This document shows, in pieces, positions 25,234 to 37,100 of a stretch of 64,000 nt of DNA. The stretch comes from Anabas testudineus (Eukaryota > Chordata > Actinopteri > Anabantiformes > Anabantidae). The first letter of the stretch is position 1. Every line of letters starts with the position of its first letter. Both the position numbers and the translations under genes were made by a program. The stretch covers positions 9,417,578 through 9,481,577 of the forward strand of contig NC_046629.1 of NCBI RefSeq assembly GCF_900324465.2, written 5' to 3'. The notes beneath the pieces were generated by a model, which saw only the letters and a list, made by a program, of their open reading frames with translations, searched no databases and had not been told where the DNA came from.

Positions 25234-25840
25234 CAAGGAAAAGAGATATGAAGGGTATAGAAATAAGAATTTGAACAGCCCTGCAGACAAATATTAGCTT
25301 TATTAAAATGAATGAGTTGAATGTTTGGTTTGTGTATAGTAATTTATATATTAAGGCTGTTGTGTTTGAATATTTAATTGTATTTAATTATAAAAATGTA
25401 ATGTCAAAAAGAGAGTATATGTTCATGAAGAGTTCATTATAACGTCTTTCCACAACAACCACTTTAAGATAAAGGGTATATCCTAACAATATTGTGTGAT
25501 TTAGTATTTATGTTAAATAATAAAATGTCTAAATTCAAATGTTTGTGACATTAAGTGAATTCATGTAAACTGGTTCAGGAGAGGCCATGAACTGACTACA
25601 CTATAATGTACAGTAGTTATATATTATTGCCTAAATAACAAAAAACGATAAATGGAATTCAAATTATTTTTATCTTGATCTTTTCAAAATCTAATCTTAT
25701 GCATATTACATGTGTAAGAAATAGGTTGTAAAGAAACATACAAACTGTAAATCTGAAGACCAAAGGCCACCTATATGATCCTTTTTTGATGTGCCAGGTT
25801 ATACCTATAGGCCAATAAAGATCATACACAGCCCAGGTTC
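25234..25840 (+). other. CRACDL: CRACDL 3' UTR
   Basis: AT-rich non-coding sequence with candidate poly(A) signals AATAAA at about 25520 and at 25814-25819. From there to 26640 I see no gene, only AT-rich sequence leading into the CREG2 promoter and first exon. Confidence 0.55.
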
Positions 25841-26657
25841 ACCCACAAAGGTGTTTTCACTTGTTTTGCTTGATTAGACCTTCTCCCAGGACTGTGTCAA
25901 CATGACTAGTGTGAACTTGGTTTACATCTCTATTGGTAATTTCATTCATGTAGTTATGCACCTATTTGGGCCACAGAAGTTATGGCCAGAATGGTCTGTT
26001 TTGTTGTTGTTGATTTTTATTATATTTGATTTTAGAGGTTTAAAGGGCATATGTGGCAAGGGTATCATGGAAAAGAGTAAAAATTTGGCAACAGTGAGAA
26101 AAAATAAACAGATTTTTGGCTTTTAATATATCTATTTGTTAAGATTTGATTGGTGTACCACCTTGTGGTGAGGTTATAAATAGACTCCTCACTGAAGAAA
26201 GCCAATATATATTTGTAAGCAGGTTTGTATGAAAAATATTTGTATGTACAAAAACATTGGATAAATGGTTTGTAAATATAACAAAGAAGATGCAGAAGAT
26301 GTATCCCCTTTTGTTTTGAAAACCTTTTGGGGATCACAGCTCTGTAGTTTTTAGTAGTGTGTATAGAACAATAATAGTGTACATTTTCAGCTACTGCAAC
26401 ATGAAGTGGATTCACTGCATCCTGTTAAAAATCTACATCAACTAAGTCAATGCACAAACTCTCCGAGTGAGCATAGTTTCCTGACATTTGTGGAAGGATG
26501 CAGGATGGATTCAAGGATCCTTTCCCGTGGCTCGTCGGGAGGGGGCGCTGCAGACCTGCTCTCTGCTGCAAACTCTCGTGTTACTGACGGACATCCACGT
26601 GAGTTTGTAAACAAGACAGTGTGTGGATGCGGGCGGCCATTCTCTACACTTAATGAC

Positions 26658-27078
26658 ATGAGGGCCCGCTGTCTCCCCCTGGCAGGATTGGCCAGCGTCC
26701 TGTGTCTGTGTCACAGCTACACCCTGCGGAGCTCGGTGTCGTGGGTCGTCTCGTCCAACGGGGTGGTGGAGGACGCAGACCTGTCGGAGGAGGTCGCCCC
26801 GGCGTTGCTGGTGGACGGCGCGGGGCTGTGGAAGCAGTCCTATCCATCCTCCGGCGTCCTGGGAGACAGCGTGGACACCCCCGCGGAGCGTGTCAAGTCT
26901 GAGGACGACAACGAGCCGCAGCTTTCCTCTCGTCTGTTTTCATACCGTTTGGAAAAGGTGAAGAAGAGCGTCAGCAGCTCTCCTCCTCCTCCGCACCAGG
27001 AGACAGCCAGGACTGCCAGATACATAGCTCATTACAGTGACTGGGGACATCTGGCCACCATTTCCACTCAAGACAAGG

Positions 27079-27157
<79 letters not shown>

Positions 27158-28331
27158 GGGTAATAGTCCTGGTTCTGGACTGGAACATCCCAATGAATGT
27201 GCAAATACTCGTTTCAATATTTAAAACAGGGTCAGGGTTGGTTAATTTCCAAAGGACTTGAGTAGTTCCAGTTGATGTAAATTTACCTGCACTACATTTG
27301 AGAGGCAAGTATTGTTCTTTGGGACAGGGGTTCCCAAGCCAGGTCCTCATGGTCCTCAAGGCAAACTGCCCTGAGTTGCCCTAATGATGATCTGGATCAG
27401 GTGTGTTCAACCACCTGACTGACTGATCGTGATCTGCTGTGTCGATCCCCATGGGATAAGTAAGTACTCCTGATAAGTAGGAAGGAAACGTATAGATTTA
27501 TAACACTGTTATGAACAAATTTTTACACAGGGTCCATTTACACAACTTTATAGCTGAATATGCTCTGTAACAAAAACATCTCGCTCTTTACACAGATTAA
27601 AGGTCTCCCCTTTGGGAATATCTTCTCCATCAGTGATGGGCCACTAGACAACAGCACTGGAGTTATCTACTTCTATGTGACTCCAATGGATGACACTGTG
27701 TCAGACCTGAAAAGTAACCCCCATGCATCTCTTACCCTCTCAGAGGCTGAGGGAGAATTCTGCAGGTAACCCTCAACTTTAAATGCACTCTACACAAGTC
27801 ATGACCCGATTAAATTACTAAGGTGTTCTAAGGCAATATATACAATATATTTATGTAGCAACATACTTCTATTACAGTAAATAATGAAGGTCTTAGCTCA
27901 TAGTCTCATCATTGGCTAATAAAGCAGGATCTGTGTGTTACAATGGTAAAGTGGTTTTCTGTGCCTTAAGGCAAATGGTGTACGATCCAGAGGTTCGGAG
28001 ATGTGCTCGACTGACACTAACAGGCAAGATGGTGGAGGTGGTCCCAGAGGAGCTTGCATTTGCAAAGCAGGCAATGTTTTCAAGGTAACTGTGTTATATA
28101 TGTTCTATTAGTGTATAAACATGTTACTTCTTCCTAAAATTGAGGCAAATAAAAGATGGTCAGATCATGCTTTGCTGTTGTTTTTGTAGACATCCTGCAA
28201 TGTCAAAGTGGCCAGTGGCACAAAAGTGGTTCTTCATGAAGCTGGAGTTGATACAGGTCTGGCTGCAGGACTGGATCGGAAGCACATCAGTCATATCTCT
28301 GGAAGACTACTTTAAAGCAACGCCCTTCTGA
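26658..28331 (+). CDS. CREG2: Cellular repressor of E1A-stimulated genes 2
   Basis: Secreted or ER/lysosome-routed glycoprotein with an FMN-binding split-barrel fold that has lost redox activity in this family. Four exons are read: 26658-27077, 27596-27765, 27971-28084, 28190-28331. They join to 281 residues; human is about 290. A signal peptide is visible (residues 1-20, MRARCLPLAGLASVLCLCHS). A poorly conserved acidic region follows, then the CREG domain from RTARYIAHYSDWGHLATIS, with PFGNIFSISDG, STGVIYFYVTPMD, and the C-terminal RHPAMSKWP and LEDYFKATPF. One potential N-glycosylation site, NST, lies in the second exon. The first exon is GC rich, unlike the rest of the gene. Its donor GTCACA merges directly into a CA microsatellite. 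In human this gene is not next to MGAT4A, so its position here reflects rearrangement. Confidence 0.96.
27080..27155. repeat. (CA)n microsatellite abutting the CREG2 exon 1 donor
   Basis: About 38 CA units begin immediately after the GT of the splice donor at 27078-27079, so intron position +3 onward is repeat. Confidence 0.98.
27323..27415. mobile_element. Short non-autonomous DNA element (MITE) fragment
   Basis: Lies in CREG2 intron 1. The sequence ACAGGGGTTCCCAAGCC followed by GTCCTCA repeats and later GATCAGGTGTGTTCAA resembles the end and arm of an abundant teleost foldback element that I know from many fish genomes. Only one arm is evident. A related, oppositely oriented end is at 62375-62518. 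Superfamily (hAT-like) is uncertain. Confidence 0.55.
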
Positions 28332-28745
28332 GAACCCCCCTCCCTCTGCATCACATCAGCCTACAAAAACAGATCAGTTCAGCTGTCTACACCACGTGCC
28401 ACTCCAAAAGGGACGTGAATTCCCAAAGCGGCAGTGTTCAAAGAATGTTTTCAGCAATTTTTTTTGCTGTTGCTATTTTAACTTGTGAAAGTGAATAATT
28501 GTCATATCTACTTTTTGTTTTGCTCTCCATCTCAACATTTTACACAAGATCAGATCCTGTGATTGATATTGAATGTACAGTATTTAGCATTTAAATTGGA
28601 CAGAGTTAAATGTATTAGTCATCACAGCATAGAAAATTCAGCCTTTTAATATATTCATTATAAACACTCATAGCCGTTTTACAGGTTTGCACTGAACTCT
28701 GTTTGTTGTTTTAAAAAAAATAAATGAATGTTGGCACAATTATTG
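28332..28745 (+). other. CREG2: CREG2 3' UTR with poly(A) signal
   Basis: Non-coding; AATAAA at 28719-28724 is the first canonical signal downstream of the stop. From about 28750 to 30140 I see no gene or repeat that I can support. Confidence 0.65.
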
Positions 28746-30144
28746 TGCATACCTTTTAAAGAAAATCATTTCAGCACCTCTGAGCTCTGCTTTTTTCTTT
28801 CTCCACAAAATGTAAATGAAGATTAAGTTGACTAAGTTATGTGGCTCAGGTAAATAATGAACTGTGATGTAAAATGTATTATTTGCTACTATGTTGTGCA
28901 GGTGCACACAGCAGCTTAGATGACGGATCATAACTTATATGTGTATAATATATATTACAGAGTGGTTTTGTATTTATGCATGGTGCAAGTGAGGCATACT
29001 GCAGTTTGGTACTGTTGTAGTTTCGCTTAATTTATGAGTGTCCATAAATAGCCTCTGTTATGTTATTTAGATTTTCACGGTCTTATTAAATCCAAACACG
29101 TTTCTTAGTCTTTAAATAGCAATGTAAGTTCGAGTTCTAATTATTTTTAAGAGAGTGGTTGATGTAAAGACACCTGACTGTCAGAGCAGATCCAGATCAT
29201 GGATACAGATGGCATCTACATGACGTGAACCCAGCTGAAGACGAGGATGTGGACAGTAGATGGCGCACACTGCACCTGGATAATGAAGAGTCGCTGTTGC
29301 TCAGTGGGAAACAGAGTTGGTCACAAGATTTTCTGCATTGTTCACCGGGCGGTGAGAGTTTTACAGCATTTGACATTTGACAGTACAAACAAGTGCGTTT
29401 TCACTGTGCTTTGTTGATTTCTGTTTAGTATTGTAGTCTATATGACGACTGATTTATTTGGTCAGTTAATAAGTAAAGACTAACTAACAGCAATGTTAAT
29501 GAATGCCCTACGTTGTAATGTGAAAAAATAGCCATCAATCTGATCTGCTCCTCCAAGGATGGGGGTCGTGGTCCAAAACTGTGATGCTCGGCTCCTATTG
29601 GCCACCAGGATACATGGACGTGTCTTTATTTTTCATATAACTAATGTATTAGTTGTTTGAGATAAATGTAATAATAAGCAAACATTTTGATTGTGTAAGC
29701 CCAAATGTCAAAACTCCACTGACAAAAGACTCTCAATTTTGAATGTTCACTTATTTTTAGTCATTTTTTTAGTGAGAGAACAGCGGTAACTTGTGCTTTG
29801 GAAATAAAGATGAAATGCTTCACCATTTTCCGACCATTTGTAAACGTTTTTATTTAAATAAAGTAACTGTCAGGTTTATTGATAATGAAAATGATGTATT
29901 GCTTGCAACTAAACAGGTTTTTTCTTGTGCTGAAATGAGACAAAGTTGCCTGTTTTCGTTGTTGGTTACGCTATTACAACAAACGAGCTTAGTATAAGTA
30001 TAAAATTACTGATTAATGATATGATGTAAGCATAATTTATATGTTATAAACCTGCCATCAGCTGCTGTTTTTAATTCCGCCTTGACAGAATAAAAGACTT
30101 CAGCTGCACATTACGCCAGCGGCAGCTTCCATTTTATTTTGATA

Positions 30145-31017
30145 AATCCCTTCCGGAAGTCATCACACTACATGGCAGGTGAACGCTGGCGTTTCAAATA
30201 TTGTCTCAGGGCGTATGTGAACTGAAGTGTACGACCTCTACATCTAAAAACTAGCAGCGATAGTTAGTGAGTAACAACGACAAGAGTCACAGCTTTGTTT
30301 TCGCTACGCTAAAACATGCTGTTTGACACCACGGCGGCGGAGCTAGCCAGCAGAGTTTCAACTTAATGTTAGCTAACCGACGTTAGCCGTTAACTCACAT
30401 TGTGTCGCAGTCACTCAGGAGGTCGAGGAGGTTGCCTGTCAGGTAAAAAGTTTGTGGCAACAGCAACAGGAAGACTGGCTAGTGAGCAACGTGTTAGTTA
30501 TTTTTTTTATGCATCTGTTGCCAGTTGAAGCGGAATTAACGTGATTTGAGGCGTAGCCTGTCGGACATCGTCAGAGACCGAGCAGCCTATCCCGGAGGAT
30601 CAACCGTCTCACACTCGAAATGCCTTCTGTCTGTAACTTGTAGCTAACGACTGTCTGTTAAATTATGATGGATTGTATCGGCAGCTAGCCTCTGTTGTCT
30701 TGATCGACCATGTAAGACGTCTTGCTACGAAAGGCAGTTGACTCGTGACTGATCGGTGTTGGACGGTGCAGGAGGGTCCCTTCAAACAACGAGAAGGAAA
30801 GACGCACCGACACTCGGTACGTCCGAGCACTTCATCTCAAAACAAAATCCGTATTTACAGTCCTGCTAACTCGGGTGGTTTACGGTTAGACGCCCACATA
30901 TGCCCTCGCCTACGCCCGTGTCAACATCCTGAAGGCAGAGAGAGGCAGAGGGAGGGAGGCAAGGGCAGCTCCCGGGTCCCCGACAATCCAGCCGAGGAGA
31001 GGCATCGCTGAAATGAG
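30145..31017 (+). promoter_or_regulatory. MGAT4A: MGAT4A promoter and 5' leader
   Basis: A CpG-containing stretch with an ETS palindrome TTCCGGAAGT at 30151-30160 is followed by GC-rich leader sequence. A candidate donor (CTGTCAG|GTAAAA) lies near 30442. Several GCTAGC/GCTAAC palindromes cluster at 30330-30690. Leader exon boundaries cannot be fixed from sequence alone. The leader ends with a two-codon uORF at 31013-31021 that overlaps the main start. Confidence 0.55.
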
Positions 31018-31021
31018 ATGA
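31013..31021 (+). promoter_or_regulatory. Minimal uORF (ATG AGA TGA) overlapping the MGAT4A start codon
   Basis: An ATG five bases upstream of the MGAT4A ATG encodes Met-Arg then TGA. The TGA shares two bases with the main ATG (ATGA overlap). The arrangement is seen directly; an effect on translation is inference. Confidence 0.7.
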
Positions 31022-34000
31022 GGCTCAGAAATGGAACTGTGGCCACTGCGATTATTTTCTTCACGTCTTTCCTCAGCCTGTCCTGGTACACAGCGTGGCA
31101 GAATGGCAAAGGTAGGCTCCACAGTCCTGTCTTCAACACAACACACAACACAAATGTAGGATGCGATTGCCTTTTAGAAGAAGCGACACTTGCAAGGCCT
31201 GGTCAACACGCTGTAAGACACCAAGCTGACGGGGGTCCAGCAACATGTCGTAGCTGTTCTATGACAGGTGTTTCACCTCGTACCCATCCGCTTTCTGTTT
31301 GGTATTTACATGTAACATGTCATGTTCACGTAATCATACTTTACTGTGCAATGCACGAGGGTTACCTGTTGTAATAATCGACTTTTATTTAGTTAGAGCT
31401 TTTATTTCCTTGTTTTACTGATCTCACTAATGTATGACAGCATGGTAACATAAGAGAAGACCTTACCCACATTTGTACGTGTTCTTCCAAACATATGGAC
31501 TCAGACAGGCTCATTATACATACGTGTCTCGCCAGCGTGATCCAGTCCATGTGGGGAGGATCATGGGCATTAATGTGTTGTTGTCAGCTGAGTGTAAATA
31601 ATTGCAGACTTGAGATAAATTCCAAGCCAAGGCTTCATGATGTGATGAATGCTTAGCTTATCAGCTTGATGAAGTAATTCCTTGAAATGGAGGCCCTAAG
31701 TGCCACCACGTAGGACTAGAGACTTGTCCATGGGGTGATGAAAGTGCCTGTGTGTGATAAGCAAAGGTCAAGTGATGATGCCTTCTGTTTTGTCTGCTGC
31801 CCCTGTTAAATTTCAGAAGGTTTGAGGTCAATGTAGAGATAATGGGCGCAGAGGTCTCTGTTCAACTTTACGCAAAATGTCATTGGGTAGTAGTTTTCAT
31901 TAAGATGAAAACAAATATCCTTTTTTGTCTCACAGTTGTCTCTAGATTGTATTATATTGGCACAGTTTCTGAGGAATTAAATGTATAATAGCTGAGAAAG
32001 CTCAACACACTGCAACTTAATGAAACTCAAGCAAACAGACATAAGTAATCCATTTTCCAATTTGACGAGATACAGTAGAGCTGTAAGTCATACATTACTA
32101 CAGAGCACACACCAAGCATATTTGTTAATCAAAGATTTAAACAAATTTTGACTACAATATGTGACAAATGTTTGTGTGGTGGGAGTAAACGGATGTAAGC
32201 AGTAATGAAGAGCTCTCTTTGGCCTTGTAGTGAAAGCTACAGTATTGATTTATACCACAAACTCAGGCCAGCATTAAGTTATGTGAAGGCCAGTGGCACA
32301 AATAGATCTAATTTTTTTGTGCCCTGCTCGGCTGTTTTCTTTTTCTATTTGTGACAGACATCAGCTGTAACATTTAAGTATCATAACTATATAAAATCAT
32401 GAGATGTTAATAATAAAAAGCATTGTGTTTTATTTCAAATTATTATCTTTTTTATTTTAACACAAACCCATTTTATGTCTGCTATCCTTTCTGTCAGTGA
32501 TTATAGAGAGAGGTGTCTCCTCTGGATGGTTTCTCCTTTTGATGCACACGTGGGTGTTTAGAGTTTACTGGACCACTGTTGAGTCATCCTGAAAATGAAA
32601 AATTATAAAACCAGTAGTTGTACATAGGAAATATTGGTATTTAGACTCATGGCTGCGTTGTATGGTTTAATTACTGCATTATTTGTGGGTACTGGGTGGC
32701 CAGGAAATCTTTTTCCTCTTCTTTTTTTTTTTTGCCTCGATCTTTGCTTCCGATAGCCGGTCTTGTTCCTGGTCACTTGACTGCTGTGAATAAGAGCTGT
32801 GCCAGTCAGCTGTCCAAACACTCCATGTTGAATGACTCTCCAGTCTGCGGACTTCTCTGTCAAAGTCAGCCCATCCCCTAGTGAGAGACTGATCTCTGGT
32901 TTCTCCATGGTCATTTCCTTAGTGGCAGTAATTTCTCTATTGCTCTTAATTAGCAGGTAGGTTCAGTATTTATATCAATGTTGGGACTAGGTGTGGATGG
33001 GAGCTAAGACTAGGATTTCAAGTTGCAATGAGTTATCAACTGTTGTTGTTTTAAATGCATTTCTTCAAAATGAGACTGTTACCATTTAGACTTCTCGTGT
33101 GTTTTAATGATAGTTGAGTGACTGGAAGGAAAGTTTGCTTGGGGTGCTGAAACTGAAACTGATACATGGATAACAAGGAAAAGCATATTGCAGAGGTACA
33201 GTTTAATCATCACATTTTAGTTCAGCAGGACAGATATGCTTGATAAAGGTTGTACAATCTACAGTAGTTTCCCCAAAATAATGAGGGATGCTGACGACAA
33301 ATAAAACCTGCATTAGCTACTTTTTTTGTTGCCAAACCTGTGTGAGGTTGAGAAAATGGTGATATACAACTATTACACATTATTCCACCTTTGGTTGCTA
33401 TTTTTCCTCTTATTAGCTGTGTCCCCCAAATACACAGTGTTAAAAGCACTTTTGTTCATTTAAGACTTTCTCTGATTTGCAGCCTGTGATTAAAGCTTCT
33501 TTGAGGTGCTTATGGTTTCAGCAGATTTGCTGAGAGTTAACAGGTACCAAGCTCAAAATACTTGCAAATGTGACTTTCTCCTTGCCTTCTTTGAACTCAT
33601 ACATTCCCCACTGCATTTAAGGCCTGTTTTTCCATCATAACATCATTCTAAACACAATGGACTAAAAATAGCTCAAGTGATTGCAGTGAAGGAAATAAAT
33701 GAGCAGGCAGATAAGGTGGGTGGTAGGCCAGATGACTTGTCAGTTACAGTAGGACAGATTTTGGCTTGCACATTGTGTCTTCTAATTTTTACTGCCTGTC
33801 TATGTATATGTATATTCATTTAATGTGTGCACTGTGAGACATGGCAGTTTCCCGGCCAATCCTAAGTGGTCTGGAAGGAAGATAAGAGTAAAAAGGCCAA
33901 ATCTTAAAAGAGGGAAGATGAGAAGAGGTGGAGGTCGGCTCTATGATGGAGAAAATAGACAAGTGTTGACACTTTTGAACCCTTACCAGTATAGGGCAGA

Positions 34001-34128
34001 GTTTTCAGTACTTATAACCTGGTGGCCACAAAGATGGAAGGGTGTGAAGTCAGAATCAGACCAGCTGAACAAAAAAGTAGAAATATTTTCTTTTAAATAT
34101 TTTTGAGTGAGTCTCACCCTCCTAACCA

Positions 34129-34167
<39 letters not shown>

Positions 34168-37100
34168 TTATTTATAGAGCACTTTTCTAAACATATGTTA
34201 CAAAGACAGAAACAAGACAGACAAGAAACACATGTAGCCCAACAAGATCAACTTGAGCAAGCACTAGGCAAAACAGTGGAGAGGAAAAACTCCCCCTAGG
34301 GAAGAAACCTCCAGCAGAACCAGGCTCAAGTTAAACGGCCATCTGCCTCGACCGGTTGGGGTGCAGGAAACGGTTATACAAACAAAACAATAATACAAAC
34401 AACTACCACATCGGTCCTTGGGGAGACCAGTTCCAACGTAAAGACATTGTAATCTAATGGAGAGTCCTCCCAAGGACAGATTTGTTTGAGCTTACAGAGG
34501 ATCGCAAAAGGCTCGCCGGTAGTTAGAATTTAAACTATTTCTAAACTATTTCTACTTCACTAGTAAGTTCTGAATCATCTTACTTATTGTAGTTTAATAA
34601 TGTCTTATATCATGCCAAATCATTTTGAGTCTCCTGCTAGCACTAACTAATATATTAAATATTGTAGCTTTAACTTGTTTTTGATGGCCGTTGCCATTTG
34701 GTTCACTATCATACAGAGAAGGAAAACATCAAATATTCACTTTAGATAAACTGAAATCAATGAATGTTTAGAATCTTTGATTGAAAAGTGATTTCTTTCT
34801 ATACTAGTGATTATCTGAATAGTTGCAGATTTCTCTCAGTCAGCCAACTCTTTCACTTCTAACAATAGCCTTGGTGATGGCCTCAGATGTTTGGAACTCA
34901 CTGGATATCAATAATTAATTGATTGGTCACATGCCTGAATGTGGTGTTTTGCGAAAAAAGTAACAGGGCTGGCTGATCACTGCCTTTCAGGAGCCAAGTG
35001 GAGCCTGAAGAGTAGAAGGAAGCAGAGAGGGGCCATGCTTTCAGTTTATTTCAGTCAGACAGCATGCTCTTCCACAAAGACACACAGCAGGCAGCAGGAG
35101 CTTAACATGACTTGCAGCACAGTAGAGGAAGAGAAGTGGGTAGAGGTCAGGAGAAACAGTGAGCCAATGACGCAACATTAAGAAGCTGGGTTGGGAAGCT
35201 ACCAAGGGGATAACCTTTATGTTTTAGCTGGCAGCAAGTTATTTATCTCTAACTGACGTGAGTAGCTTCTCATTACTTAAACAACCATGTCGAAAGACTC
35301 ATCTTCTGGTCACGGAAAAGATGTTGATCTATTTTAGAAGGGTCAAATTATTGGCATGCATCAAACCAAGATGCTGGAACTGCTAAAGTCAGGTTAAGAA
35401 CTGTCCAACGCATTATTAAATACTGGAGGCGGATGAAGTGATGCACCCATCATGCCTAGTGCCTACTGTACAAGCCTGTGGGAGTGCTATGATCTGGGGT
35501 TGCTGCAGTTGGTTAGTTCTAGGTTCAGCAACGTTATGTGTCCAAAGAATGAAGTCAGCTGACTACATGAATTTACTAGATGACCAGATTATTCCATCAA
35601 TGGATTTTTTCTTCCCTGATGACACGACCATATTTCAAGATGACAATGCCAGAATTTATTAGGCTCAAATTGTGAAAGAGTGGTTCAGGGAGCATGACAC
35701 ATCATTTTCACACATAGATTGGCCACCACAGAGTCTAGACCTTAACCCCATTGAGAAACTTGGGGTGGGCTGGAGAAGACTTTGTGCAGCAGTCCGACTC
35801 TCCCATCATTAATACAAGATCTTGGCAAAAAATTAATGCAACTCTGGATGGAAGCAGAAGCTTATCGAAACGATGCCACGGCAAATGCGTGCTGTAAAGC
35901 TAAAGGCGATCCAACAAAATATTAATGTGCAACTGTTTTTTTATTTTTTTGGACTTGCAGTGTATTTCCTTTACTTTTAAGTGAAATAAAAGGGTTGTGG
36001 TGTATTGCAAGAAAATGTGTGCGTTTTCTCTTTCTGTAACCGTCCAGGGAATATCAGTCGCCTACTCATGGATCAACTTGCACTTCTCTTCAGGAAAATA
36101 CCACCAAAATCAATACTACTACTGCATGTGCAATATTATTTGTGTGTTTTTGTATTCTTCTTTTCTTGTGTTAAGTGTTGAGTGAGTTACACCTGAGGCT
36201 GTTTAACCAAACCAGTTTATTTGTGTAAATGTCTGTTCAGTGGATAGGAGTTCTACATTATGGTATGGTTGTTTAAACAAAGAAATGATTTTTCAGTTGA
36301 GCTGATGGATGTTTAGTCCATAAGTTATGTTAGATTAATCTTTGACATCTGTGAACTTGCAGATCTGCTCCCTAAACACCACATGCTATAACCATTAGTG
36401 TTTTCATCCTATTAATCCCAACTTCATGTTTCTTACCATCTGTCCTACTTAAGAGATGAGACTGTTTGCTGCTTGTTACACTTTGTTGCAGATAACAGCT
36501 GCAGAGTAGATGCAGAATACATATTTAGCACACATGCGCCTCTCACCCTTATATCTAACAGGTAGCTAGACATAAGGGTGAGCTGCCTAAACTGGTTAAG
36601 GCACTACAGTTTAAAGATTGCTGATGTTACAGTATTTTTTGAATAACGGCCAAAATGATATTCTTTTCTTTCTGATAGTACATAGACAGTCTGCTGAGAG
36701 AAAAAAAAAGACATATCTAGAGGATAAACAAATGGTTAACATAAACTCAGGCTGACAAGTTTGGCTGAATAACTAATAGCTCAAGTCAAGAAAACTGGAT
36801 TCTCTGTAAATTATGGATTCTTGAGACAGCCACTTCTAAACTAAGGTATTGACTATGTCATTGGCAGACATACAATACCTTTGGTTACCAGTTTTGACTG
36901 GAAGGTCACATGACATGTACCTTTTGCAAATCTGTGGTTTAACTTTCCTCCCAATTTATTTTGGGAAATATGTTTTCTTGCTTCAGTGTTAACCCTGGTG
37001 GATGGAGCTTACAGCTGTGCACGTGATTATTGTTTTTTTAAATTAATACTTATTTGCTTTCTTACTGTGAGATGGATGCAGCTCTCTTGTGTCTGCATAG

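Noticed and set aside
26940-27359. 139-codon minus-strand frame across the CA repeat
   Set aside because: It is the antisense of CREG2 exon 1 and a Val-Cys translation of the GT repeat.
30745-31011. 88-codon open frame directly upstream of MGAT4A as a separate upstream protein
   Set aside because: Starts without a good ATG context, has biased Arg/Gly composition typical of GC-rich leaders; only the minimal uORF at 31013 is clear.
36542-36582. Hairpin as a microRNA precursor
   Set aside because: An 11-base stem with a 19-base loop is far too short for a precursor hairpin.
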